Source: Beroe ovata (lineage: Eukaryota > Ctenophora > Nuda > Beroida > Beroidae). From it: a stretch of DNA of 61,081 nucleotides. The notes beneath the pieces were generated by a model. That model was not told where the DNA came from. It ran no database searches and was given only the letters and a program-made list of their open reading frames with translations. Both the position numbers and the translations under genes were made by a program. Position 1 is the first letter of the stretch; each line of letters opens with the position of its first letter. The stretch is from assembly GCA_946803715.1 (NCBI GenBank), contig CAMPET010000101.1:144062-205142 (forward strand). The letters run 5' to 3'. Shown piece by piece: positions 34,594 through 46,100 of the stretch.

Positions 34594-36690
34594 ATGATCC
34601 CAGCACTCCTACTCACCTCCCTTCTCCCTGCCCTCCTCTTCTCATACCCGGCTACACAGCGATACTTCGAGACAACATCAGCGTACGCGTCATCCACTGG
34701 ATATGATTCATCCTGCTGCAATGCTGCTAAGAATGAAGAAATAGCTCGGCTCTCTCACAAGTTTGCATACGAGTTGATCGGCAACCACGCACGACAGAAT
34801 GGTAGACTTGACGTGGCATTGTCACCCTACAGTATTCTCGGTGTTCTTCAGGTGTGTATAATATAGGATAACTCATTCGTCAATGTTATCGAGCAACGAC
34901 TCTTACTCATGAATATGTAATGTGTTTAATTAAATCAAGTTCACATGACCCCGTCCACAGGCTCTATCACTCGGGGCACGAGGCATGACGAAGTTGGAAA
35001 TCGACTCCAGATTGAAGTACACTTCCAGTCAGAACCATGATGTTATGAAGTGTAGCCTGGACCATTTTAAGAAGGTTAGTTGTAACATCTTATCACTATC
35101 TTAACCTCCCCTCTCTCCTCCCACTCCCTCTCCCTCTCCCCTCTCTCCTCCCACTCCCTCTCCCTCTCCCCACTCCCTCTCCCCACNCCCTCTCTCCACC
35201 TTCCCCCTCTTCCTCTCCCTTCTTTCTCCCTCTCCCGCCCTACCCCTCCCTCATTAGTGTCTCATAAGACCCTGGCAATACACCCCTGGGATAATCATCA
35301 CCGTACTTGGCTCTGTTTCATGTAATCCTCCCCCAGGAGTCTAACGTGACGGTGCTGGTAGCGAGTCGGCTGTTTGCGGAGCAATACCTCGTGGGAAGCC
35401 TGGACCCCGTGTTTGAGTCAGATCTCAAGTATTACTACGACTCTGACGTGGAGGGAGTTCCCTTTACAATGGAGCCGGCGGCAGCTTGGAATCGGATCAA
35501 CCAATTCGTGGAGGAAATGACTAATGGGATAGTATCCGACTTCATGCAACGGTACGTGAACTCCCTGCCCTCGATAATTGTTCTTTAGATGAGAAGAGAA
35601 ACTATAAAGTTTCACTTTTCATGATTTTTTTTCAAAAATAATTAGTCTCAATCTCACTTTCACTCTCTTCAGATTTGATCAAACAGAGGTGATGTACGTG
35701 AACACGATTGTATTCAAAGGGCAGTGGAAGCAGCAGTTCAACAAGTCCATGACCCGAACTGGGTCATTCTATCCGTCGCCGTTCAGGCGTATCGGTGTCC
35801 CCATGATGACTGTAGACGGAGTATTCCGATCCAATACCCTCTCCAAATACAGATACTACGGCGATAACCTCAAGGTGGGGGGGGAGAATTCGTGCTAACT
35901 GACAGTCCAATCTTGTTAATGACACTGTTATAATAGTGACACAATTGTAACTAGCGACTAACAATTGACAACCGACTCGACAACAACCGTCACTGAACAA
36001 CCTTGTTTTCAGGTTGTTGAGCTCCCTTACTCCGATGAAAAGTACAACATGTACATTTTCATGGCCGAGCGAGGTAAACTCGATCTCAGCTTCATGGAGT
36101 CCATCATTAACGACATGACCGTCCCCGGGTTCAAGAACAACCATTTGGAGTACCAAGAGCGGCCACTTCGAGTTGTCCTGCCCAAATTCAAGATCTCATC
36201 CGAAATTGACATATCGAGAGGTCTGTACAGCATGGGGATCAGAGACCTGTTCACACCTGATGCTGACCTCAGTGGCATATTCTCTGATTACCCAGTTTAC
36301 TTCAACAAGATGTTCCACAAGTCGGTCATTGAGGTGAGTAGGAACTAGTAGCTGAAAACACCCTTGCTGTTACAACCTCACCTTGCTGTTACACCCTCAC
36401 CTTGCTGTAACACCCTCACCTTGCTGTTACACCCTCACCTTGCTGTTACACCCTCACCTTGCTCACCATGGTTCATCACTCTCACCATTCACCATGGTGT
36501 AACACTCTTACCTGTACAGGTGACAGAAGAAGGAACGGTGGCTGCCGGTGCGACAGCCAGCACCATGATACGAAGTGGACAGCGACAAGAGGAATTCATC
36601 GTGAACCGTCCCTTTGTCTACATCATCCACGATTCCTGTAACAACATGGTACTGTTCCAAGGACGTTTCTATGGTAACCTCGGCACTTAA
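34594..36690 (+). CDS. secreted serpin, probably inhibitory, 6 exons
   Basis: Exons are 34594-34851, 34961-35074, 35337-35551, 35673-35874, 36013-36333 and 36520-36690, with consistent phases, giving 426 residues. The first exon starts with a hydrophobic signal peptide (MIPALLLTSLLPALLFSYPA), so the protein is likely secreted. It is followed by SSCCN. Serpin marks: LSPYSILGVLQALSLGARG, VNTIVFKGQWKQQF, LPKFKISSEIDI, the reactive-loop hinge EEGTVAAGATAS and the C-terminal NRPFVYII and VLFQGRFYGN. The hinge has Gly and Thr at P15/P14 and small residues after, as inhibitory serpins need for loop insertion. P1 is probably Arg or the next Ser (TMIRSGQRQEE), which would suit a trypsin-like target. 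The target is inferred only. It faces a second serpin gene tail to tail. Confidence 0.93.
35103..35255. repeat. CT-rich tract in a serpin intron, one ambiguous base
   Basis: CTCCC-type repeats in serpin intron 2, with an n at 35187. Confidence 0.8.
36364..36470. repeat. 19-bp tandem repeat in a serpin intron
   Basis: About five copies of ACCTTGCTGTTACACCCTC, nearly identical, in the last intron of the plus-strand serpin. Confidence 0.85.
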
Positions 36691-38179
36691 CGGGGCCTTC
36701 CCCCGCAGCTGACAGCTGTGCAACGACCAAATGCCAGAGTGACAGTCGATAGTGACAGCCAGTAGTGACAGTAAGCGGACGGCCATGGTAATTTATGAAT
36801 CTCAGAGAACGTGCAATTCGTGCCTTTTAGACACTGGACATGGAGAACTGTGAGTCAGAGAGAATGAATGAGAGATCAAAAGAATTGCCGTATTATTGGT
36901 CACCAGATAGGTGTGTGACATCGATATATTCTACCTGGTGACACCTACTTCACATATATGACTATGACGTCATCACTTTTTGCCCCATTTTTGACCCCTC
37001 GCCCCTCTTTCCATCACTGGTGATCTCTTGCTAACCCCCATCCCCCATGCTGACGTCAGCATTTCCCAAACCTCCCTTTTTTTCCTAAACAAAATGAAAT
37101 TTGTTGCCAGAACCACTTAGACCATAGAAGACGAGATCAAACAACGTGTCAGGATAACCACATCTCAGCGGAATAGATAAAAAAAGCATAAGTTTCAAAA
37201 TTTTATGTGAAATCAAACAAAATCTGCAGACGTCATCAAAGCCAAAACTCTCTCCCCTGTCATCATCTATCATTATTTCAAAACCCCTTCCCCTTGGCTG
37301 ATGACGTCATATGCAACGGCTTCCCGATGCGTATAACTGGTTAATTTGCTTTGACAACGAGTTATCACTAGGTTGTTCGATGACAATATTTGTGATTTGA
37401 TTTTGTGTAAGATAAGTTAATAAGTTATTAATTTTTTCTTTTTGAGTAAATAGGTATTTAAATTTTCGCAAGGATTAAATAAGCTTTTCTTGACGCACCG
37501 CATGCTATGCACTTTTAGTTTTTAATTCAAATTTAATAATGTTGACATTTGCTAACTTGTGATTCAAATTCATATTTTTAACTTGACATTTTCAGAAATA
37601 GTAAAATTTTGTTACGTCTAGAACTATAAGTATGAAGAATTAAAAAATACTAGACGTCAATTAAGTTATTGGTGAAGCAATGAAGTTATTTTCGATGGAT
37701 ATAACAATTTAAAACAAGCATATCGAACATTTTAAACTGATAATACTAACAGGAAAATTACGTCTCCCGATCATTAAACATTGTCTAGACAAGTTATGAA
37801 TAGACCTCACTTGTCTAGTTAGGCTCAACCAGTGGAAACATCTAATACTTAGTCGTGGCTGAGTAGCTAAAATGAACAGATCTTCTGCTCACAGTCAATG
37901 TGTCTGGTCTATAGTCCTATCAGTATCAATATTATGTGAACTCTACTCCAATTGCAAACCGAATGTTGAATAGAGGTTGTTTCTACAATTGGTGATGATC
38001 GTATGTCCATTTGACCTCTAGTATGCCCACTAGTATGTCCATTTGACATCTTGTAAGTCCACTATGTATAGTATGTTCATTTTACCACTAGGGAACTAGA
38101 GTATCACTTTAGCAGTATGAGATGCATCTAGCTGTGGGTAATGCCCGCGATCTAGGTGTGTGTAATGCCCGCGGCCCCA
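36691..38179. other. intergenic space between the two convergent serpins
   Basis: AT-rich with no coding frame that I can support. A degenerate repeat of GTATGTCCATTTGAC type lies at about 37999-38085. It must hold both serpin 3' ends, but no clear poly(A) signal pair was assigned. Confidence 0.5.
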
Positions 38180-39823
38180 CTATTCGTTGGTAAAGGGAGG
38201 ACTGTCCACTGGCAGTCCCGTAGGGTAAGCATATCGACCCTGGAATAGAACAAGTCCATCACACGCATGGTAGATGTAGAAGACGAAGGGAGTGTTGAAC
38301 ATCATGTGCTGACTCTGCCTCTGTGTAAAGTGACCTCCAGACGCCCCCGATGCGATTGTTCCCTCCTCTGTGACCACCACAGCCGCCTTGTGGATTATGT
38401 TGCTGATGTAGAAGTCCTTCACAAAGTTACTGTAGTTTGCACGTGGTGAAAACACAATGCCGAGACCTGTGGCGGGCGTGAATATCCCATTGAGGTCCCG
38501 GTCATACTCCATCTTGAACTTTGGAAACGTCACCTCCAGAGGGTAGCGTTCCAGTGCTGATTTCATGGTTAGAATTCCAACTCGAGCCACCATCCTCTCT
38601 ATGTAAGTTAAATCCTCAAAGTGGTAATCCATCCCAGAGAACTTGATAGCCATGAGACTGTACTGGGATGATTCATAGGGCATGTCCAGGATTTCGATTG
38701 GCAGTGACTCCCCGCTGTCTGACTTGACAACGTCATACAACCAGTTCCTGTAGAACTCCCCTTCTGCTCTCATAAGGTGTGTCTGAAATACGGAGAGTTG
38801 TTAATGAGAACAATCTATGAAACTGTTAATCAGAGATGTTAAATCGTAATCACCATTACCTGCATGACTGTTATTGGATCAGCATGGAAGTCCCCAATGT
38901 ATGTCAGTTCCTTGTCAAACTGATACTTCCAATTGGATCTAAACGTGATGGTATTGACAACAATTGAGGTGGTCCCGTTGTCGATTGTTCCCGGTCTGAA
39001 TAGGTCCTGAATGAGGTTGTTGGATTTCACCGCCACGATCCTGTTTATCCTCCGCCTTGCTTTCTCGGGCCGCCTCTCAAAGTTACAGTTGTGGAATGAC
39101 GCTCCGTAATACTCCCTCGCCTTCCTGATGTACTCCTGATTCTTGTCCTGGTACTCGTTGTTCACGAAGAAGTCGCTCGTGCTGTTGAGAGTGGGATCAG
39201 ATGAGTTGAGCACCTTCTCCGTAATACATCGCGTTGCCTCGTGGATGTCAACTGTTGCTGCTGACAGTGCTTGTGTCAACAACTCCGTAGTTTCACCTGT
39301 GTAAAGATACGTAATGTGTTTGCTGAACCGGTGATCTAAGTTATGGTGGGGCGTCTTGGATGCAAATTGTAACTAAGATTCTGATTTCTGCATTGTAGGT
39401 ACAAGGTATATTCCTGAAAATCATAAATGACTACGAATCATTGAATTTGAATGGATAAGGGATTGCTACTTTGCCTACCTTTGGACGCTAGTAGTAGAAG
39501 TTGGAGGATGTTGGTAATACTGAACGGCGATATGAACACATTGTCATCAGTGAGAGCCATCTCTTGTAGGATCGTAGCTGCCAGTTTCTGATTGTCCCTC
39601 GTAAACACACACTTATCCTCACGTAACTACAGGGAGACCGAATGTTAGAACACAAATATTCATCACCTCCCTGGCTGCCTTTCGGTAAAGTAAAGATCAA
39701 AACCACAAGGAAATAATGTGAAATTACCATGAATATTGCTGCATCGTTACAGCACGATTCAGGACAGGCTTGTATCTGGTTGAGTATGATTGCAGATGTT
39801 ATCAACACTGTCAGGACTTGCAT
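38180..39823 (-). CDS. secreted serpin, probably inhibitory, 4 exons
   Basis: Exons are 39728-39823, 39479-39626, 38860-39296 and 38180-38782. Phases agree and give 427 residues. The N-terminus is a signal peptide (MQVLTVLITSAIILNQIQA) followed by CPESCCN, which recalls the SSCCN of the neighbouring serpin. Serpin marks: VFISPFSITNILQLLLLAS, VNTITFRSNWKYQFDKEL, VTFPKFKMEYD, the hinge EEGTIASGASGG, and TPFVFYIY with LVLFQGRY near the end. P15 Gly, P14 Thr and P12 Ala are kept. Counting 17 residues from the first hinge Glu puts Arg at P1 (HFTQRQS). Intron positions differ from the partner: here one falls after ASK before GETTEL, and there is none in the C-terminal third. The two genes are paralogues that have since changed their introns, or independent family members. 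Confidence 0.92.
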
Positions 39824-41063
39824 TCTTCAATTTTGCCTTGAAGTGTTTAGGGATTCCCGCATTTCACAAAAAATATACACTCATGATAATATTTATTGTA
39901 TTTGTACAAAGTACATATTATGGTCAAATTACGAAGTGGTTAGGTCACGAGATAAGAAATGTTATTTGGCTACTTTGTCAGGTACGACTAAATCAGGCAT
40001 TGCAAGGTTTTCTTCCAAATCCAGAGTAAAGACAATTGTATTTGATATACTTCGAGGATGATAATCAAGCAATTTGACACGTCACCGTGCACTGCGATGA
40101 AAAAATTCCAAACAAAGAGGTGGAATAACACGAGAAAGCATTCTCACGACTTAGTAGAGGTGAGAAAACGAATAGGATTTGTAATAAATATCAGATAACG
40201 CATGTCATAAATCGGTTGACAGAATTCCACGGAAGCCAGCTAAGATCTATGTGTGCTGTCATCGCTGTAAAGCCCTTACCTTCCATATAATCCAAGATAC
40301 TCTCTCTCTCTCGATACAGACACACCCAATTAATCGTGAGAACTTTAAATTGAATGCAGATAAGCTATTTTATTTCTATATCCGGGCGCAGATGAAATTT
40401 TCAATATGATAATGATATGTTGCACTTGCCCTAGCTAAAAAGAAGTGAGAAGTGATGTAAGTTTCCCATAAACGTCTGAATCACATCTGAATCACGTAAC
40501 AGTTACACATTTACAGCGTAATTTGATAACAATGACTAGACCTACTCGAACTCCTATTCCTAATCCTAAGGAGGGCTTTGAAGCAGGATTGCATTGACGA
40601 TACCAATATGCAGTACCTTTCGACTGTAATTGTATTTGCTTACTGTCACCTTGAGGTCTTGAGGAGTATAGTAACTGTAATGTTTATGTATGACAATTAT
40701 AAAATTAAAATTTGATCGATCATCGAAGAAGATGGCTTGTTTGACTTTGACTTTAGTAACATTGAACATGCAAATGGCAACAGATTCAATTTGGGTTCAA
40801 TTTCAACAACACACACACACACACACACACACACGNAGGGAAGCTTGAATCAGGATTCAACAAATAAGGTGATAACTGTGACTAATTCAACTGAAGATGG
40901 CTACGGCTAACTATGGATGATGCAATCGGTATTGGATAAAATATACAGCTGGATACAGAAACGATAAACACAATCCAACACCTTCAATGACGTGATATGA
41001 TGCCACCTTTACCTTGACAAAATGTGACTGGGGGCAGAATATATGATAACAGGATATAATATT
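39824..41063. other. intergenic, no gene seen
   Basis: AT-rich sequence with a short (CA)n run at 40809-40836 that contains an n. Copies of YHVHLAG-type words at its right side belong to the duplicated block that follows. Confidence 0.5.
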
Positions 41064-42150
41064 TACTAGAAAACCCGCCAAGTGGACGTGATACACTACC
41101 CATTGGGAAGACAACAGGACGTTACTAAAGAACGACAGCTAAACATGACCTGTGATCAAAATCTAACGTACTTATTTGAACCAATGATTTTATGAAGGAG
41201 TACTTGATCACGATTCAGCCATTTCCTCGAATAGGTACAAAAAAATGGTGCTTGCCCGGTTGTCCGACTTTCTTTAATCGTTTCAATTTGCGTAGCATAT
41301 TGTTATCGATAATAACATCGTAGGTATTTTGCCATGAGTCGAAAAGAATAACTGCAGAGCAGAAACAACAAAAATTTGACTTTTGCTCGAATCAAAACAT
41401 ACTTGCATTCATCCCATTGCAACGAAAATGAAAACGTTATCAAAGCACCATCATCAGCAATGAGCTCTCCCACTTCACTATTATTACAGTAGTTGCACGT
41501 ATCCATGGCAACGCGCACTTTAACTTCAAAATCAGCACGTGCATTTAGTGACGGACATACAGAAATAAATAAATAAACACAAACAAACAACCAAATTATA
41601 ATATAGACTAGAAAACCCGCCAAGTGGACGTGATACACTACCCGTTGGAACCGACAACAGGACGTTACTTTAGAACGACAGCTAAACATGACCTGTGATC
41701 ATAATCCTGTGTACTTATTTGAACCAATGATTTTGTGAAGGAGCACTTGATCACAATTCGGCCATTTCTTCGAATAAGCACAGAAAATGGTGCTCGCCCG
41801 GTTGTCTGACTTTCGTAAATCGTTTCAATTTTCGTAGCATATTGTTATCGAAAATAACATCCTATTTCACCATGAGTCGAAAAGAATAACTGTAGAGCAG
41901 AAGCAACAACTGTCAACTCAAGAAAAAATTTGACTTTTGCTCGAATCAGAACCCACTTGCATTCATCCCATTGCAACGAAAACTTTAACATAATCAAAGC
42001 ACCATCATCAGAAATGAGCTCCCACTATTACAGTAGTAGCACGTATCCATGGCAACGCGCACTTTAACTTCAAAATCAGCACGTGCATTTCGTGACGGAC
42101 GTACAGAAATAAATAAATAAAGACAAACAAACAACCAAATTATAATATAG
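41064..42150. repeat. about 542-bp tandem duplication
   Basis: Copy 1 (41064-41605) and copy 2 (41606-42150) are close to identical over their whole length with a few small indels. Each begins ACTAGAAAACCCGCC and ends with AAATAAATAAA, CAAACAAACAACC and TTATAATATAG. No product is supported in either. Confidence 0.85.
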
Positions 42151-42160
42151 ATTATATCAT

Positions 42161-42206
42161 ATTCTATTCTATTCTATTCTATTCTATTCTATTCTATTCC
42201 ATTCTT
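42161..42206. repeat. (ATTCT)n pentanucleotide satellite
   Basis: About nine ATTCT copies with one ATTCC, directly after the tandem duplication and 50 bp before the OMP decarboxylase ATG. Confidence 0.95.
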
Positions 42207-42254
42207 AAGTGACTGCACCTAGCTTCCAATTAAATTTCTGAGATATAGTTGAAC

Positions 42255-42995
42255 ATGTTTCAAAAGATGACTCCAAAACACTCAAAAGCAAAGAGACTTC
42301 TTGAAATCATAGCTAAGAAGGAAACCAACCTTTGTGTTTCTGCTGATGTTGAAACTTCTGAAGAACTGATCAAGTTAATTCATGCAGTTGGACCATATGT
42401 CTGCATGATTAAGACTCATATTGATATTATCAAAGATTTCAGTGAGAGTTTGGTGGAGGACCTTAAGTCATTGTCAAAAACATATGACTTTCTTATATTT
42501 GAGGATAGAAAATTTGCTGATCTTGGTAGTACTGTTCAGAGACAGTTTAGTGGTGGAATTTATAAAATAAACTCTTGGGCTGATTTCATAAATGCTCATG
42601 TTGTTGTTGGACCTGGTATTATCCATGGATTGAAAAGTGTAGCAAGAGGACAGGCATTAATCTTGATTGGCCAAATGAGTGCAGCAGGCAATCTGTGTGA
42701 TAAATCATATTCTGAAAAAGCTGTCGAAATGGCTATTGAGAATCAAGACTTTGTCTGTGGCTTTATTTGTACCGAAACTATAACAAATGATAAGGGTTTT
42801 CTTAATTTTGTTCCTGGTATTCATATATCATCAGAAGGTGATGACTTAGGACAACAATATGTATCACCTGAGTTAGCTGTTAAAAAGGGGGCAGATATAG
42901 TCATTGTTGGCAGAGGTATTTATAAAGCCAAAGACATGGCTGAGGCTGCAAAACAGTATAGAGATAAATGCTTCAAGGAACACCCTTGCTGCTGA
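42255..42995 (+). CDS. stand-alone orotidine-5'-phosphate decarboxylase (UMPS C-terminal domain only)
   Basis: 246 codons, no intron. The start is ATG 42255; an in-frame TAG lies just upstream (42246-42248). The enzyme makes UMP from OMP, the last step of pyrimidine synthesis, in the cytosol. Visible OMPdecase motifs: NLCVSADVETS, MIKTHIDII, the catalytic FEDRKFADLG, NAHVVVGPG, GQMSAAGNL, PGIHIS, and the phosphate-binding IVIVGRGIY. In most animals this domain is fused behind orotate phosphoribosyltransferase in UMPS. Here no OPRT domain precedes it, only repeats. The TATAG before the frame could also serve as a splice acceptor, so a distant OPRT exon is not excluded. Other options are a retrocopy or a transferred single-domain gene. 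OXSM starts 180 bp downstream on the same strand. Confidence 0.9.
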   Translation: MFQKMTPKHSKAKRLLEIIAKKETNLCVSADVETSEELIKLIHAVGPYVCMIKTHIDIIKDFSESLVEDLKSLSKTYDFLIFEDRKFADLGSTVQRQFSGGIYKINSWADFINAHVVVGPGIIHGLKSVARGQALILIGQMSAAGNLCDKSYSEKAVEMAIENQDFVCGFICTETITNDKGFLNFVPGIHISSEGDDLGQQYVSPELAVKKGADIVIVGRGIYKAKDMAEAAKQYRDKCFKEHPCC

Positions 42996-43174
42996 TACTG
43001 GGATAGCATCACTGATTCTCTAATGGCTTTTTCACTAAAAAACTTCAATAGGATCATTATGGCGGTTCCTCTGGTTTACTTATATGATTGATTCTTTATG
43101 ATTATATAATATATATGTTTGCATATTATTTGATCTAGTTGATCCAATGATGCTTGCATTGAACCTTAAGTATA

Positions 43175-46100
43175 ATGCTCATGAATCTATGCATAGAGAA
43201 AGCAAAACTAGCTATGAAGCGAGTTGTTGTTACTGGTTTGGGATGCGTCTCTCCAACTGGGATAACAGCATCAGGAATGTGGGAAAATTTATTGAAAAGT
43301 GGCTGTGGTCTATCAGTTCTAAAACCAGGTGAAGCATTTATAAAACTGCGTATTGCAACTTGACTTTGTATTACTGTCTACAATGTACAATCATCTGAAA
43401 GTAGCTTGCATATTGTAACTTTCATTTTACCTTGTTTTTATGTATTGCATTGGTAAATTTTTCCAGGATTTGAGAATTTACCATGTCAAATTGGTGGAGC
43501 TATCAAAGAATTTGATGAAAGAAATTATCTCGATGCCAATGAGCGAAGAAGTGCTAACCGCACTACAGGTTTTGCAATGTCTGCTACTGAGGAAGCCATA
43601 GCACAATCACAGATAGGGTTCTCTGAAAGTAGCTTGGATAGAATCGGTGTTTGTTTTGGGAGTTCTCTAGCTGGCTTTACTGAAACGGTGCGTAGATTTT
43701 GTGAACTATAAGTAAGACCAATGTGACAAAGAACATCTCAATATTAACACATAACAACTAACATGATAGCAAGAAGATAATGGCTGGGCAACAAATTACA
43801 ATCGCAGCTCAAGCAACAAAACCTTCACTTTTGAAATTGCACATATAAACGAAGTCAAACAACTATTATTGGGCAAACATAATGTTTCATGGTGTCGTTT
43901 ATACTTATGCCCAATCATGATAAAGTTGCACATAGGATTTTGTATTGCACATAGATATTGTCAATTGTCATATTTACTGAATCTTGTTATGCATTATTTG
44001 CATCATCAGCATAGAGTGAGTGATGAAGTACATTTTACGGAAACAGGTTTCCAAAGCTTCTGTATCGACATCAGCTGTGTTTCAATAGCATTTAGGTTCC
44101 AGAGAGCCTTTGCTCCTTAAATGCAAGCGAGTGATATAGGTTGTGTTGCGCCGTTTTTGGACCTCATTCTTAATTGAAATCTTCAACTTGATAATGCTTT
44201 TCATTTTGTAGATGTATATAATGGTGTTTGTCATAGAGTTCAATGCAATCGTATGAATGTAGATGAAATTATACATAAATATAATTGTTGATGGTGCTAG
44301 ACTTTTAGTCCACTGAATCTGGTCATTCGAGAACCTATTGATGGAATCAAGGGTCAAAACAATGCAATAAGGGATATTGAATGTGACATATATTGCTGTA
44401 AGTGCAAGAATCATCCTTGTGGCATGCCTTTTGCTTTGTTGAGCTTCAACCGGGCACCCATCTTCATTGGAATTTCTAAGATTATAAGCTGAGATGGCGC
44501 CACTAACTATTACTGGTATAATAGGTGCAACATATTCCACCAAGTAGATGATGATGTAGAATATGTAAGCCTCATACACTGTTAACTTGGCTTCTAAATC
44601 TGACATAAACCAGACACAGCACTGGAACTGGTCAAAAAATTGGATGCTTACATTATACCACCATGGCACAGTACTCTGGACGAGTATTGCAAGAATGTAA
44701 AGGATGACGGGCCAGAGCACCTGTCTTTGCTTGGCTGGATGCAGAGGTGAGGTGAGAGACTTTGTTCTGACGATGCTAAGGGTGGTTATGAGAAACACAG
44801 AGATCCTCCCAGCTGAGCCCCACAAGAAACTCCAAATTTTGCACAGGACATGATTTTTGAATAATCCTGGTGACCAGTCCCTGAAGTTAGAGACACAAAT
44901 TGGTAGGACCAGTATGCAAATGAGGAAGTCGGTGATCAGTATAAGCTTGTAGATGACCTTGCTAGTGATATTCCTACTCCTCCCGGGGATTGTTGTAGAT
45001 AGTGCTATTAAGCTAGCAGGAACTCCAATAATGAAACAGAGCAAGGATAGACACCCAAAGAATATCTTCTGAACATCTTTCGTGAGCTCAAACATCCTGA
45101 GGGGGTAGGTTATAGAGGATAGGAATAGTTAACTAGAATAATATTTAATACCACTTATGCAATCATTCGTTCATTTCAGATCAACACAGCCCGATCGGTT
45201 GATGAAGAAAGCAAGCGAGGGTACAGAAGAGTGAGCCCTTTCTTTGTACCAAGGTATGGTTGAAAGAAAATAATCAACACGGTTCTAAAATCAAATTGGA
45301 ATCTCGAACGACGCTGTTCTGTTCCCACTAACAGGAAGATCTTTCATTATAGATCTTATGCCTCATTTCAAGAGGTTAAGGAACACTAGAGCACCGGGGA
45401 TAAGTTACTGATAATCTGGAATAGATATTTATTTGGTGGCAAAAACTGCGTGCCTGAACCAATAGAAATTATTATTCTATGAACATAATGCTTCTACAAA
45501 CATTCTACAAACATAATATGCTACAAAAATAAATGCTAGAAGACTCAATGACAATCTGCTGTCATGATACTATGGATAATGGAGGTTGCTTAAAGCGGCG
45601 ACTGAAATCTCACCAATTGACTTCATTCGACGATTTGAGCGCCATAATGACAGATTTTCAATCAAAAAGAGTAATTTGACGCACATTGACTATTGGCATG
45701 TATGCGACCAGGTATTTAACTGTGGAATTACCTGTTCATAACATTCCAGTCGGAATCAGTCAAATATCTTATAAAACACCGTTTATCGCGCTGCATAGTA
45801 CGCTTCATAGTTACAGGTAGACTGAAATGCGATTTGTGTATTCAAATAGGAATTCAAATAGGTAACAGTATTTACCGTGACCGATCTCAGGATTCTAGAC
45901 AACATGGCTGCTGGAGCAATTGCGATGCGTTACAAACTAATGGGACCTAATCACAGTTGTGGGACTGCATGTACAACAGGTAAATTATACGTGGAATTGC
46001 AGCGCGCAATCTTCATAAGAAGTATACATTACACAATACAACTATTATAGTACCTTAACTTAATTTTCGGTAGGGGCTCATTCCATTGGGGATGCTTTCA

